A DNA stretch of 64,000 nucleotides. Source: Saccharibacillus sp. CPCC 101409. GTDB lineage: Bacteria > Bacillota > Bacilli > Paenibacillales > Paenibacillaceae. A model generated the notes under the pieces. That model did no database searches. It worked only from the letters and a program-made list of their open reading frames with translations, and had not been told where the DNA came from. The stretch lies in NCBI RefSeq assembly GCF_030518235.1, contig NZ_JAULSA010000012.1:62001-126000 (forward strand). Reading direction: 5' to 3'. Position 1 is the stretch's first letter; every line of letters begins with the position of its first letter. This document shows, piece by piece, positions 8,936 through 17,685 of the stretch. Both the position numbers and the translations under genes were made by a program.

Positions 8936-9946
8936 ATGCACGAATCCCCGGAAACGACAGCGCGGCGGATTGCCGAACGCTTTTTCAAACGCGAGCCGCA
9001 AAAGCTGCGCGCTGTGGTCGGCAAAGGTTTCGTCAACGAAGTCTGGATCGCCGAAGCGGACAGCGAGCGGATCGTGATCCGGATGAACGACGCGGACAGC
9101 AGAGCCGAAGCGATATACGTCAAAGAAAAATGGTGTATGGAACAGGCGGCCGAAGCCGGTATTCCAGGCGCGAAAGTGCTGGAACTGGGAACCTGCGGTG
9201 GGACGCCGTATATGATCCAAACGTTCGAGCCTGGAGAAAACGGGCTCGAAGTGCCGGATGCGAGGCTCGAAATCTGGCATCGGATCGGCGAATACGCGGC
9301 GCTGTTTCATGCGGTTCCGGCGCGCGGAAGAGGGGAAGAGCTGATCGATCCGGTTCGCGGCCGGTTCCGTTCGCCTCCGCATCCCGGTTTCGACGGAAGC
9401 TGGAGCGGTTACCTGGCGTACAATATCGCGAGCTTGAACGATGAAGATGAACTGATCGCGCGCGGGTTCATCACGCCGGACGAATCGCGGCAGGCGCGGC
9501 GGATCTTCGAGGAGATGAGGGGGAAAAACTATCGTTTCGGACTGATTCACGGCGATCTGTCGCTCAAAAATACGCTGGTGCGTTCTGCCGAACACGGCGG
9601 ACCGGATAAAGAAAGCGGCGGCGAACGTCTGCATGTGACGCTGCTGGATTGGGGCAGCGCCGAAGTCGCGCCCGTTCCCCACGGCGACCTGATCCAGTTG
9701 ATCCAGACGCAGGCGCGCGACGGAACGCCTTCGGAAGAAGAGTTTCTGGCTTTTCTGGACGGTTACGGGTTGGGCGAAGACATCCAGGCGGAGACAAGGG
9801 AACTTCTGCTGCTGGCCATGTTCGACAAGCTGCGCTGGGCGATCGACTGCAATCCCGGCGAGATCGAAGGGTTTGCGCGGCTGGTGCGTGAAGCGCTGCG
9901 GCTGAATGGGGTTGGCGGCGGCTTGAACGGGATTAATAAGGAGTGA
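8936..9946 (+). CDS. Phosphotransferase of the aminoglycoside phosphotransferase (APH) fold
   Basis: 336 residues from the ATG at 8936 behind AAAGGAGGCGCCGAC. The protein-kinase-like APH signature is clear: Brenner loop HGDLSLKN with His205, catalytic Asp207 and Asn212, and metal-binding Asp238 in LLDWGSAE. The N-lobe has a GKGFVNEVWIA nucleotide-binding strand. Such proteins phosphorylate aminoglycosides, choline, homoserine or fructosamine-type metabolites with ATP. No resistance-gene neighbours are present, so a metabolic substrate is more likely, but the substrate is unknown. Confidence 0.85.
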   Translation: MHESPETTARRIAERFFKREPQKLRAVVGKGFVNEVWIAEADSERIVIRMNDADSRAEAIYVKEKWCMEQAAEAGIPGAKVLELGTCGGTPYMIQTFEPGENGLEVPDARLEIWHRIGEYAALFHAVPARGRGEELIDPVRGRFRSPPHPGFDGSWSGYLAYNIASLNDEDELIARGFITPDESRQARRIFEEMRGKNYRFGLIHGDLSLKNTLVRSAEHGGPDKESGGERLHVTLLDWGSAEVAPVPHGDLIQLIQTQARDGTPSEEEFLAFLDGYGLGEDIQAETRELLLLAMFDKLRWAIDCNPGEIEGFARLVREALRLNGVGGGLNGINKE

Positions 9947-9982
9947 ACGCGGGGCTATAAGCCCAAAAAGGAGACGAAGCCG

Positions 9983-10150
9983 ACGACGAATTACTCACGC
10001 ATTACGATTGCCGGCAGCGGCGTTCTGGGCAGCCAGATCGCTTTGAAAAAAGAGTATATCGATCAAGGCAAGCTGGGCAAAGAAAGCGGCGAAGGGTTCT
10101 ATACCTAGCCGAATCCGCGTTACAGGGACCCGGACTTTTTGAACAGCTAA
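9983..10150 (+). pseudogene. Remnant of a 3-hydroxyacyl-CoA dehydrogenase gene
   Basis: A ribosome binding site (AAAAAGGAG) is followed at normal distance by ACG where ATG is expected, then codons for TNYSRITIAGSGVLGSQIA. This is the N-terminal NAD-binding strand and Gly loop of the 3-hydroxyacyl-CoA dehydrogenase family. The frame then jumps, still in phase, to the typical C-terminus (EYIDQGKLGKESGEGFYT), reads TAG at 10106 where Tyr is expected, and continues PNPRYRDPDFLNS to TAA at 10148. About 240 internal codons are missing. Lesions: lost start codon, large internal deletion, premature stop. A terminator follows. Confidence 0.75.
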
Positions 10151-10168
10151 CCGCTTCTTTGTTTCAAC

Positions 10169-10216
10169 AAAGAACCTTCGTTCTCCGCGTCGATCGCGGG
10201 TCTGAAGGTTCTTTTT
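10169..10216 (+). terminator. Intrinsic terminator downstream of the dehydrogenase remnant
   Basis: AAAGAACCTTC pairs perfectly with GAAGGTTCTTT and ends in TTTTT. It is probably the original terminator of the lost gene and may also serve the convergent operon. Confidence 0.85.
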
Positions 10217-10276
10217 CATGAAGAAAGCAGCAGAGAGAATAAGTCGAAGTCCGGCAAGCGGAATCAACGAGCCGGA

Positions 10277-11674
10277 TCAAAACGAAAGCACATCGCCGGG
10301 AAAGAGCAGCCGCAGGCCGCGCCTTCCTTCGCCGAACAGCGCTTCATACGCCCGCCGGGCGGAAGGTTCCGGCGCATGTACGAGAACCGTACACGCCGAC
10401 GGCGCTGCGTCGAGCATGGCGCGGACATCGCCCAGTCCCTGGTGCACTTTGTAGTTCAGCTTGCGCACGCGGCAGCGAACGCCGGCGACGCGCTCGCGCA
10501 GCAGCTCATCCGCGAACGAGCCGGGATACACATGTCCGGTCAGCAGTACCCGATTGCGCGGGTCGTCCGCGATCGTCTTGAGATACCGGCGGGACACGGC
10601 GGATTCCATCGTACCGTCGGCCGCCAGGATCAGGCGGGGACCGCCCGCTTCCAGAGCGGCCAGGCGGGTTTCCTCGCTGTCCATCGGCAGCAGGCGATGC
10701 GAGTGCTGTTCGAGCCGCTGCGCGATCGCAGGAGACGCAGCGTGGCGCAGCCAGAGCGGCTGCTCAAGCAGATCGCGCAGGCCGTTCCAGATCGCGCCGT
10801 CGATCGCGATCGGATAGGGATCGAACCGCTCGCAGGCCCAGAGCAGCAGATCCTGCCCGCGGCCGAACGAAGGAAGCGGCAGCAGCACGGCGCCGCCTTC
10901 GCCCAGGGCGCGGCCGATCTCCTCGCCGAGTCGTTCCAGCTTCGCAACCTGATCCTCTTCGTCGGAGCCGTAAGCGTTATCCACGATCGACAGGTCGTCC
11001 GGCAGATCGCGGACAGGAAAAGGGCGGGGTGTAGAGAGTACCCTATCCGGACCGGAGTCTGCGCCCGGCGCGTCCGCGGCCAGCAGCAGCGATTCCCGGC
11101 TGTAATCGCCGGAGAAGAAGATGCGCTTGCCTTCGGCTTCCAGCCTCAGCCAGACCGAGCCGGCGAGGTGGCCGGTCCGGCCCCATTGAACGCGAATCCG
11201 GCGGCTTTCCCGCTGCGGGAAAGCCGCCGTCCGCTGCGCTGTCGAGCCGGTTTCCGCATGAATCGCGGCCGGCAGTTCGAACCATCCGCAGGGAAGCGCA
11301 TAGTCCTCCAGATAGCGAAAACGCATCCGCTCCACATGCTCGTCGTCGTAGGGAAGACTTCCTCCGCGCCCTTCGACGAACCGTTTCCAGCCCGCAAAGC
11401 CGGCACGAAGCTGCCGCTGCGTGGCGCGCGTCGTCCAGATCTCGCCTTCGTAGCCGTATTTGTAAAGCAGAGGGAGCGCCATCGCGTGATCGTCGTGGGC
11501 GTGGGACAGGAATACGGCGTCCAGCTCCGGAATCTTCGCCGGATCGAGCAGCGGATACTGTCCGGCTGCTTCCTTTTTGACACCGCAGTCGAGCAGCAGG
11601 CGTACATTCTCGCCTTCGATATAATAGCAGGAGCGCCCGTGTTCGCCGGCGCCTCCCCAGTTATGCAGCTTCAT
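10277..11674 (-). CDS. Metallo-beta-lactamase/beta-CASP-type hydrolase
   Basis: 465 residues. The zinc motif HxHxDH is visible as His58, His60, Asp62 and His63 (LSHAHDDHA); further metal ligands are in TGHLAGSVWL and SGDYSRES. The downstream half has beta-CASP features (VLLPLPSFGRGQDLL, LILAADGTMES, VLLTGHVYPGS), as in RNase J, CPSF73-like and archaeal nucleases, so a nucleic-acid phosphodiesterase is plausible. Its start overlaps the end of the ABC permease gene by 4 bases, making it the last gene of that operon. Such a pairing is unusual, and the role in transport or metabolism of the imported substrate is unknown. Confidence 0.82.
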   Translation of the reverse strand: MKLHNWGGAGEHGRSCYYIEGENVRLLLDCGVKKEAAGQYPLLDPAKIPELDAVFLSHAHDDHAMALPLLYKYGYEGEIWTTRATQRQLRAGFAGWKRFVEGRGGSLPYDDEHVERMRFRYLEDYALPCGWFELPAAIHAETGSTAQRTAAFPQRESRRIRVQWGRTGHLAGSVWLRLEAEGKRIFFSGDYSRESLLLAADAPGADSGPDRVLSTPRPFPVRDLPDDLSIVDNAYGSDEEDQVAKLERLGEEIGRALGEGGAVLLPLPSFGRGQDLLLWACERFDPYPIAIDGAIWNGLRDLLEQPLWLRHAASPAIAQRLEQHSHRLLPMDSEETRLAALEAGGPRLILAADGTMESAVSRRYLKTIADDPRNRVLLTGHVYPGSFADELLRERVAGVRCRVRKLNYKVHQGLGDVRAMLDAAPSACTVLVHAPEPSARRAYEALFGEGRRGLRLLFPGDVLSF

Positions 11675-13350
11675 ATCCGGCTCCTTTTATTCCCGGAGCC
11701 CAGGCTCTCCATCATCAGCAGGATCACCGTGGTCAGGCCGACGGAGACGACCGCCATCGCCATGCCCAGCGAGACCTGCCCCTGTTCGAACTGCGCAAAG
11801 ATATAGGTGGCCGACGTCTGCACGGACGGCGGCAGAATCAGCAGCGAGCCGACCAGCTCGCGCGAAGCGATGGTGAACGTCATCATCCAGCCGGCCAGCA
11901 TGCCCGGCGCGATCAGCGGCAGTGTAATCCGGCGCAGCAGATACAGCGCGCCGCCTCCGTGCACCCGTCCGGCCTGCATGAGCGAAGGATCGATTTGCCC
12001 GGCGGCGCTTTTGACATACTGGACGCTGTACGGCAGGAACAGCACCACGTAAGTCAGGATTACCATGCCGTATGTGTTATACAGCGGAATCGGCATCCAC
12101 GGCGAGTTCCACAGCAGGATCAATCCGACCACCGTGACGATGCCCGGCACCGTATTGGGCAGCAGGCTGAGCAGATCGACCGTGCGCTGGGACGCCCGAT
12201 GCGAGCGCCCGATTGTCAGCGCGAACCAGGTGCCTAAGATCAGCGCGCAGGTGGACGCGGCCAGCGACAGCCAGATACTGCTCGTCAAAGCTTTCATGCC
12301 CGGCGTGCCCCAGCTCAGCAGCTCGCGGTAAGCGTCCAGCGTCAAGTTGTGAAACGACAATCCCGCGCCGCGCAGCTTCATCGTCGACGCGGCGATAATC
12401 GAGAAATACGGGATGCCGATCGACAGCGCCAGCAGCGCAGCCGTAAATAGAGTCCCCAGCCACGGAAGCGCTTTGCGCCCGGACAGGGAAGAACGGCGCG
12501 AGCCTTTGCCGCCGACCAGGCTGTAGGTAAAGCGGCGGTTCAATACCGATTGGACGTACCACATCAGCAGGCAGGCGGTCAGCAGCAGCGAAGACAGCGA
12601 GGTCGCTTTGCCGAAGTCGATCGGCCAGCTCGATACATAGCGGTGAATCTCCGAAGTCATCACCTCGTACCCGATCTTTCGTCCGAACGTCGCCGGCGTG
12701 CCGAACTCCGCGATCGTTTTGACGAAGATCAGCATTGCGCCCATCCCGTAGGGCGACAGCAGCAGCGGGACGATGATCCGGCGGAAGCGGTAGCCCGGCG
12801 ATCCGCCCATAACGGCCGCCGCTTCTTCCAGACTACCCCCGATCCGCTCCAGCGCACCGCGCAGCAGCAGGTAGAGAAACGGAAACAGATGCAGGCTCAT
12901 GATCGCCACCATGCCGCCGAAGCTGAAGAAGGAAGGCGCGAAGCGCGACAGTCCCGGCACGAGCTGCTCCAGATATCCGTTTTTTTGCATAAACAGAATC
13001 CAGCCCATCGACCCGATATACGGCGGCGTCATAAACGGGATCAGCAGCACGATATCGAGCCATTTCCGGCGGCCGAGCGGCGTATGGACCATGATCCAGG
13101 CCAGCGGAAGCGCCAGCAGCGTCGTGCCCAGGATGACGCACAGGCCGAGCCCGACCGTACTGCCCATGATCCGCAGCAGATCGGAATCGGCCAGCGTACG
13201 GAAAGGAGCGGACCACTCCAGCTTCCCTTCGCGGTAAACGCTTTGGATAAAGATCTCGATCAAAGGCAGGACGATCAGCGCGAACAATACGAGCAGAGCC
13301 AGCAGAAGGGAAATGCCTTTCAGCGATTTGGCGGACGGCTGTACATTCAT
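11671..13350 (-). CDS. ABC transporter permease, fused double permease (iron/2-aminoethylphosphonate type)
   Basis: 559 residues with about twelve transmembrane helices in two homologous halves, each with a binding-protein-dependent permease coupling loop (LEEAAAVMGGSPGYRFRRI; MQAGRVHGGGALYLLRRI). This fused architecture is found in FbpB/ThiP/PhnU-V-like importers. It starts one base after the binding-protein stop codon and overlaps the downstream hydrolase gene by 4 bases, so the genes are translationally linked. It forms the membrane channel energised by the ATPase encoded at 14452-15456. Confidence 0.9.
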   Translation of the reverse strand: MNVQPSAKSLKGISLLLALLVLFALIVLPLIEIFIQSVYREGKLEWSAPFRTLADSDLLRIMGSTVGLGLCVILGTTLLALPLAWIMVHTPLGRRKWLDIVLLIPFMTPPYIGSMGWILFMQKNGYLEQLVPGLSRFAPSFFSFGGMVAIMSLHLFPFLYLLLRGALERIGGSLEEAAAVMGGSPGYRFRRIIVPLLLSPYGMGAMLIFVKTIAEFGTPATFGRKIGYEVMTSEIHRYVSSWPIDFGKATSLSSLLLTACLLMWYVQSVLNRRFTYSLVGGKGSRRSSLSGRKALPWLGTLFTAALLALSIGIPYFSIIAASTMKLRGAGLSFHNLTLDAYRELLSWGTPGMKALTSSIWLSLAASTCALILGTWFALTIGRSHRASQRTVDLLSLLPNTVPGIVTVVGLILLWNSPWMPIPLYNTYGMVILTYVVLFLPYSVQYVKSAAGQIDPSLMQAGRVHGGGALYLLRRITLPLIAPGMLAGWMMTFTIASRELVGSLLILPPSVQTSATYIFAQFEQGQVSLGMAMAVVSVGLTTVILLMMESLGSGNKRSRI

Positions 13351-13351
13351 C

Positions 13352-14440
13352 TTACTTGAACAGCTTCAGGAAACGTTCCGTCACTTCGGCGCTGTGCTCG
13401 TCCATCCAGGCTTCGTCGAGATCCAGCAGCGGAATTTCGTCGAGGTTGGCGCGGTTCGCCGCTTGAATATCGGTCCGGCCCGGCAGCAGCGACGCGTCGG
13501 CGACCAGCTTCTGCGCTTCGTCGGACAGCAGGTAGTCGATAAAAGCTTTGGCGTTCGTTTCGCGGTGCGTCGACTTGAGGATCACGGCCGGACGCGGACT
13601 GATCACCGTTCCTTCTTCCGGGTAGACGATATCGATCGGCTCGCCTTTGGCTTTGGCGCTGTAGGTCATATAATCCACCGCCGCGGCCACGATGCCTTTG
13701 GCGCCGGTAACGACCGGGTCGAGCGCTTCGTTGTTGGCGCCGGCGACTACTGCGCCGTTGTTCTTGTAGTCTTCGAACAGCTTCCAGCCTTCGTCGCCTT
13801 CGGCGCTCAGGTAGCCGGTCATAAAGTCGAGCGCGGAACCGGACAGGGACGGATCGGGGATATTCACCAGATCGCGGTATTCCGGCTTGGACAGATCGGC
13901 CCAGGAAGCCGGCGGGGTCTTGACCAGATTGGTATTGTAGGCGATGCCGAGCGCGGAAGCGCTGGTACTGAAATAGCCGCCTTCTTCGTCGGACCAGTCG
14001 GGATTCAGCTTATCCGCGTTCTTGGCTTCCGGGTAAGGCAGCGTCAGCCCGTCCTGCTTGAGTCCTCTTGCCGAAGGCAGGGAAGCCAGAATCACGACGT
14101 CGGCCGCCGGGTTGGATTTCTCCGCTTCCATGCGGGCGAGAATCTTGCCGGTCGTGCCCTGGAATACTTCGACGTCGACGCCGCTTTGCGCTTCGTAACC
14201 TTCGATCAGTTTATTGGCGAGACCTTCGGGGCCGGCGGTGTAAACGACCAGTTTGTTGTCGGCTGCGGGAGCCGCCGCCTTGTCCGGCGCGGCCGTCGTT
14301 CCGGCGGCCGAAGCGTTCGCCTGATCCGAAGCGGAACCGGCGCCGCCGCATCCGGCAAGTGTAAGGCCGAAAGCGAGCGCCAGCGTCATCGAAGCATTCC
14401 GGCGGATGGTTTTGCGATTGAACATTGGAAAAGTGGTCAT
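13352..14440 (-). CDS. ABC transporter substrate-binding lipoprotein (iron(III)/phosphonate class)
   Basis: 362 residues, ATG behind TAGGAGGAATCATT. A long signal peptide ends in the lipobox LAGC, so the mature protein is anchored outside the membrane by a lipid-modified Cys, followed by an Ala/Ser/Thr-rich linker to about residue 60. The mature part begins LVVYTAGPEGLANKLI and has EVFQGTTGKILARMEAE and DVVILAS, typical of the AfuA/FutA/PhnS-like family of periplasmic-binding proteins. The ligand could be Fe3+, a phosphonate or a phosphosugar; sequence alone does not decide. Confidence 0.9.
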   Translation of the reverse strand: MTTFPMFNRKTIRRNASMTLALAFGLTLAGCGGAGSASDQANASAAGTTAAPDKAAAPAADNKLVVYTAGPEGLANKLIEGYEAQSGVDVEVFQGTTGKILARMEAEKSNPAADVVILASLPSARGLKQDGLTLPYPEAKNADKLNPDWSDEEGGYFSTSASALGIAYNTNLVKTPPASWADLSKPEYRDLVNIPDPSLSGSALDFMTGYLSAEGDEGWKLFEDYKNNGAVVAGANNEALDPVVTGAKGIVAAAVDYMTYSAKAKGEPIDIVYPEEGTVISPRPAVILKSTHRETNAKAFIDYLLSDEAQKLVADASLLPGRTDIQAANRANLDEIPLLDLDEAWMDEHSAEVTERFLKLFK

Positions 14441-14451
14441 AATGATTCCTC

Positions 14452-15456
14452 CTAAAGTTTGGTGGAAAGGCGGTGAATCCGCTGCAGCGGCAGATGAACG
14501 TTCATCCGGCTGCCGGAAGGGATGCGGCTGTGATGATAAGCCGTCCAGCGCTCGCGCTGGCCTTCCGCCTGCATATGTATTTCGTAGCGGTCGCCCATAT
14601 AACTGGACTGCAGCACTTCGACGTCGTAAGTCCGGCAGGCCGCTCCGTTGACAGGCTCCCAGCGCAGATGCTCCGGGCGGAACATGGGGAGAACGCCTTG
14701 TGCCCGTTCGTCTTCACCCGGGTTCAGCCAGTTGGAGCGCCCGATAAAGCGCGCGACAAAAGCGTCGTCGGGCCGGTTGTAAATCTGCTCCGGCGTTCCG
14801 GTCTGGAGCACCCGCCCGGCCTGCATCACGATTATTTCGTCCGACATGGACATCGCTTCGACCTGGTCGTGCGTGACGTACAGCGCCGTCAGACCCAGAT
14901 CGCGCACGAGCGACAGCATTTCCACCCGCATCTCTTCGCGCAGCGAAGCGTCCAGCGCGCTCAGCGGCTCGTCGAACAGCACCAGACGCGGCGAGGTGAC
15001 GACCGCGCGGGCGAATGCCACACGCTGCTGCTGGCCGCCCGACAATTGGTGCGGATAGCGCTGCGCCATGTTTTCCAGACGCACTTTGGCCAGCGCCTGC
15101 ATCACCGTACTTTGCAGATCCTGCGTCCGGCGGCCGGTACGCAGGCCGAAAGCGACATTTTCGAACACCGTCATATGCGGCCACAAGGCGAAATCCTGGA
15201 AGACCATGCCCAGTCCGCGTTTCTCGGCCGGAACGTTCCGGCGGGCGTCCCGGTCGTACAGCCGTTCTTCGCCGATGGCGATCGAACCTTCGTCCGGCGT
15301 TTCCAGTCCCGCCACCATGCGCAGCAGCGTCGTTTTTCCGCAGCCGGACGGTCCGAGCAGGGTCGTGAATTTGCCCTGCCGGATCGTCAGGTCGGCGGGG
15401 TGCAGCGCAGTCGTGCCGGCGAAAGATTTGCTTAATCCCCTGATAGTCAAGTCCAT
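14452..15456 (-). CDS. ABC transporter ATP-binding protein (Fe3+/spermidine/phosphonate type)
   Basis: 334 residues, first gene of the operon. Walker A is GPSGCGKTT (residues 35-43), the signature LSGGQQQR, Walker B LVLFDEPLSALD and the switch His in YVTHDQ. The C-terminal 100 residues form a TOBE-like domain, as in PotA/FbpC. The start is the ATG behind AAGGACAAGAAG. It is followed 11 bases later by the binding-protein gene. Confidence 0.93.
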   Translation of the reverse strand: MDLTIRGLSKSFAGTTALHPADLTIRQGKFTTLLGPSGCGKTTLLRMVAGLETPDEGSIAIGEERLYDRDARRNVPAEKRGLGMVFQDFALWPHMTVFENVAFGLRTGRRTQDLQSTVMQALAKVRLENMAQRYPHQLSGGQQQRVAFARAVVTSPRLVLFDEPLSALDASLREEMRVEMLSLVRDLGLTALYVTHDQVEAMSMSDEIIVMQAGRVLQTGTPEQIYNRPDDAFVARFIGRSNWLNPGEDERAQGVLPMFRPEHLRWEPVNGAACRTYDVEVLQSSYMGDRYEIHMQAEGQRERWTAYHHSRIPSGSRMNVHLPLQRIHRLSTKL

Positions 15457-15583
15457 CTTCTTGTCCTTCCCGTTTAGGCAGTGTCTTCAAACGAATCGGC
15501 GAATCTTGTGCTTACGTTTACAGTTTAGCTTCCGTATTCGCGCGCCGGATTAACGGGAAGTCAACACAAAATTAATTTTCTCA

Positions 15584-15604
15584 ATGAATCCTGTTAACAT
15601 TCAT
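15584..15604. promoter_or_regulatory. Inverted repeat between divergent ABC operon and LysR gene
   Basis: ATGAAT, nine bases, ATTCAT: a perfect 6-base inverted repeat in the 205-base divergent region. Its place 58 bases before the LysR start fits an autoregulatory LysR-type operator acting on both directions. Binding is inferred from position only. Confidence 0.45.
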
Positions 15605-15661
15605 AGATTTAACTGATGGTAGGCAGCCGATTCGCGGCGGGCAGAAAGGACGGAGTTAACG

Positions 15662-16579
15662 ATGATGAACAATATGAATCTGACCAAGCTCAGGATTGTG
15701 GAACTGCTGGAGACGCATCGCAAGATAACGACGGTAGCGGAGATCCTGAATCTGAAGCAGCCGACCGTTACTTTTCATATGAAGAATATGGAGAAAGAAT
15801 TCGGAGTCAAATTGTTCGAAGCCCGCATGGGCAAGATCATCCTGACGGATGCCGGTTACGCGCTGCATCATTACGCGGTGAAGATCGGCGCGCTCGCCGA
15901 AGAAGCGCAGCGCGCCGTGCTCGAATTCGATACGCTGCGCAGAGGGGAATTGAAGATCGGGGCCAGCTATGTGCCCGCGACGTATATTCTGCCCGGGATG
16001 CTGCACCGCTTCTCCGGCAAATACCCGGGCGTGCATCTCTCGCTGGCGGTGAAGACGGCGCCCGTAATCCGCGGTATGCTGGAGCGGCGCGAGATCGACC
16101 TCGGCATCATCTCCACCGATTCGTTTCAATCGCCGGAGCTGCATACCGAGCCGATCTGCGAAGACGATCTAGTGCTGATTTTCTCGCCGAAGCATCCTTT
16201 GGCAAAAGTCGAAGCCCCGACCGCCGGGCAGATCGCCGCTTCGTACTTCGTGATGCACGGCACGGAATCGAGCACCCGCCGCTTGACGGAACGCTGGCTC
16301 GAACGCAGCGGCCGGCGTCTGCCGTCCTGGCTGGAACTGGACTCGCTGGAAGCGATCAAGCAGACGGTAATGCTGGGCGAGCATGTATCGTTCGTATCGC
16401 GGATGGCGGTGCAAAGCGAAGTCGAACGCGGACTGCTGAACGTATATCCCGTGCCGGAAGGATCGTTCAAGCGGCATATTTATATGGCTGCGCACAAACA
16501 GCGTTACCCGTCCGCGCTGCTGGCGCGTTTTACGGAAGAGCTGCCGGATTGGATCGCGGGCGATTTTAAAGGAGATTGA
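15662..16579 (+). CDS. LysR-family transcriptional regulator
   Basis: 305 residues, ATG behind GAAAGGACGGAG. Residues 1-65 form the winged helix-turn-helix (ITTVAEILNLKQPTVTFHM), followed by the linker helix and a two-lobed effector domain from about residue 95 (RGELKIGASYVPATYILPG). It is transcribed divergently from the ABC importer operon, the classic LysR arrangement, so it probably controls that operon in response to the imported compound or a derivative. Confidence 0.92.
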   Translation: MMNNMNLTKLRIVELLETHRKITTVAEILNLKQPTVTFHMKNMEKEFGVKLFEARMGKIILTDAGYALHHYAVKIGALAEEAQRAVLEFDTLRRGELKIGASYVPATYILPGMLHRFSGKYPGVHLSLAVKTAPVIRGMLERREIDLGIISTDSFQSPELHTEPICEDDLVLIFSPKHPLAKVEAPTAGQIAASYFVMHGTESSTRRLTERWLERSGRRLPSWLELDSLEAIKQTVMLGEHVSFVSRMAVQSEVERGLLNVYPVPEGSFKRHIYMAAHKQRYPSALLARFTEELPDWIAGDFKGD

Positions 16580-16754
16580 ATAACTTTATGCCGAGTCGGC
16601 GGTTCATACGGTTTCAAACAAATCTTGGACGCCATCAGGAAATTGTTATCCATTTTTACCGGAATCGCCGCGGCGCTTGATCTTCCCTTGACCTGCTCCT
16701 TCTAAAGTAAAAGGGTACTTCAACCCAACTTCCGAAGGAGTGGAATGAACCGCC

Positions 16755-17621
16755 ATGAACACGCAGATGTCCCGCAAGTTCGTCCGATCGATCACCGCAG
16801 CCGCTTTGAGCACCGTCGTCCTGTTTACGGGGTGGAGCGCTCCGCCCGAGGCGCACGCCGCCGCGAACGCCGTTCCGTCGTACGAAGTTAAGTTCCTGCT
16901 CGATTCGAACGACGTGCTGAACGCGGACGGAACGCTGAAAGGGGCGGTCAACAGCGCTTTTTCCGTTGCGTCTTCGCCGGAGCGTCAGCTGGTGGAGTAC
17001 TTCGATACGGATTCGCTGGATCTGAACGGGGAAGGCTGGAACGCGCGTTTTCGCAAAAAGGAGAGCAAATCCAACTACGAGCTGACCTACAAAAAGCGCT
17101 TCGCGGTCGAAAACGGTAAGCTCGACGACGCGCTGACCGCCGCCAACGCCGCGGGTTTCGACGCCTCCGACGACAACTACGAAGCCGAAGTCGATTGGGG
17201 TTACGGCAAGCAGACGCTGAGCTTTTCGAACACGAAGAAGGTGGATGCGTCCAAAGGACTCGTTCTTCCGTCCGAGAGCGAAGCGCTGAAGCTGCTGGTA
17301 AGCAGCATTCCCGGCAAGCTGGACAAAGCGGTCTCCAAAGGCTGGGGAACGAAGATGCTCAAAGCTTCCTATGCGCACGGCCCGGTTCAGGTGAGCAAAT
17401 ACGCCGGCACATTCGACGGGCAGGAAGTGGATATCGAAGTCTGGCCGATCCGCAGCGCTTCCGGTACCGGCACGGAGCCGCTGGTCGAGATTTCGTTCAA
17501 AACGGACGATTACGCAGTTGCTTCGGCAGAACGCGCCAAGCTGATGGACAAACTGGACGGGGAAGGCTGGCTGATCCACGCGGACTCGCTCAAAACGAAT
17601 TTGATTCTGGAACGCTATTAA
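16755..17621 (+). CDS. Secreted CYTH-domain protein
   Basis: 288 residues with a signal peptide (ITAAALSTVVLFTGWSAPPEAHA). The mature protein begins YEVKFLLDSND and has YFDTDSLDLNGEGWNARFRK and YELTYKKRF, with late paired acidic strands (VDIEVWP, LVEISFKT). This is the ExExK-like and Arg/Lys-lined tunnel pattern of CYTH/triphosphatase proteins. CYTH enzymes hydrolyse or bind triphosphate compounds with divalent metals, usually in the cytoplasm; an exported one is unusual. Catalysis is not certain because the first motif reads EVKF rather than a full ExExK. Confidence 0.75.
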   Translation: MNTQMSRKFVRSITAAALSTVVLFTGWSAPPEAHAAANAVPSYEVKFLLDSNDVLNADGTLKGAVNSAFSVASSPERQLVEYFDTDSLDLNGEGWNARFRKKESKSNYELTYKKRFAVENGKLDDALTAANAAGFDASDDNYEAEVDWGYGKQTLSFSNTKKVDASKGLVLPSESEALKLLVSSIPGKLDKAVSKGWGTKMLKASYAHGPVQVSKYAGTFDGQEVDIEVWPIRSASGTGTEPLVEISFKTDDYAVASAERAKLMDKLDGEGWLIHADSLKTNLILERY

Positions 17622-17645
17622 GCGAACACGCAACCGGAAACGACA

Positions 17646-17677
17646 AAAAAGACGAGGGAGCGAATCCTTCGTCTTTT
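17646..17677. terminator. Bidirectional terminator
   Basis: AAAAGACGAGG pairs with CCTTCGTCTTTT, with an A run on one side and a T run on the other. It lies between the convergent CYTH and AraC genes. Confidence 0.85.
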
Positions 17678-17685
17678 CGCTGTAT

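Noticed and set aside
16688..16714. MerR-type promoter (TTGACC, then CCTT-N9-AAGG) upstream of the CYTH gene
   Set aside because: The -35 and dyad are suggestive, but no acceptable -10 lies at the required 19-base spacing and no MerR gene is nearby.
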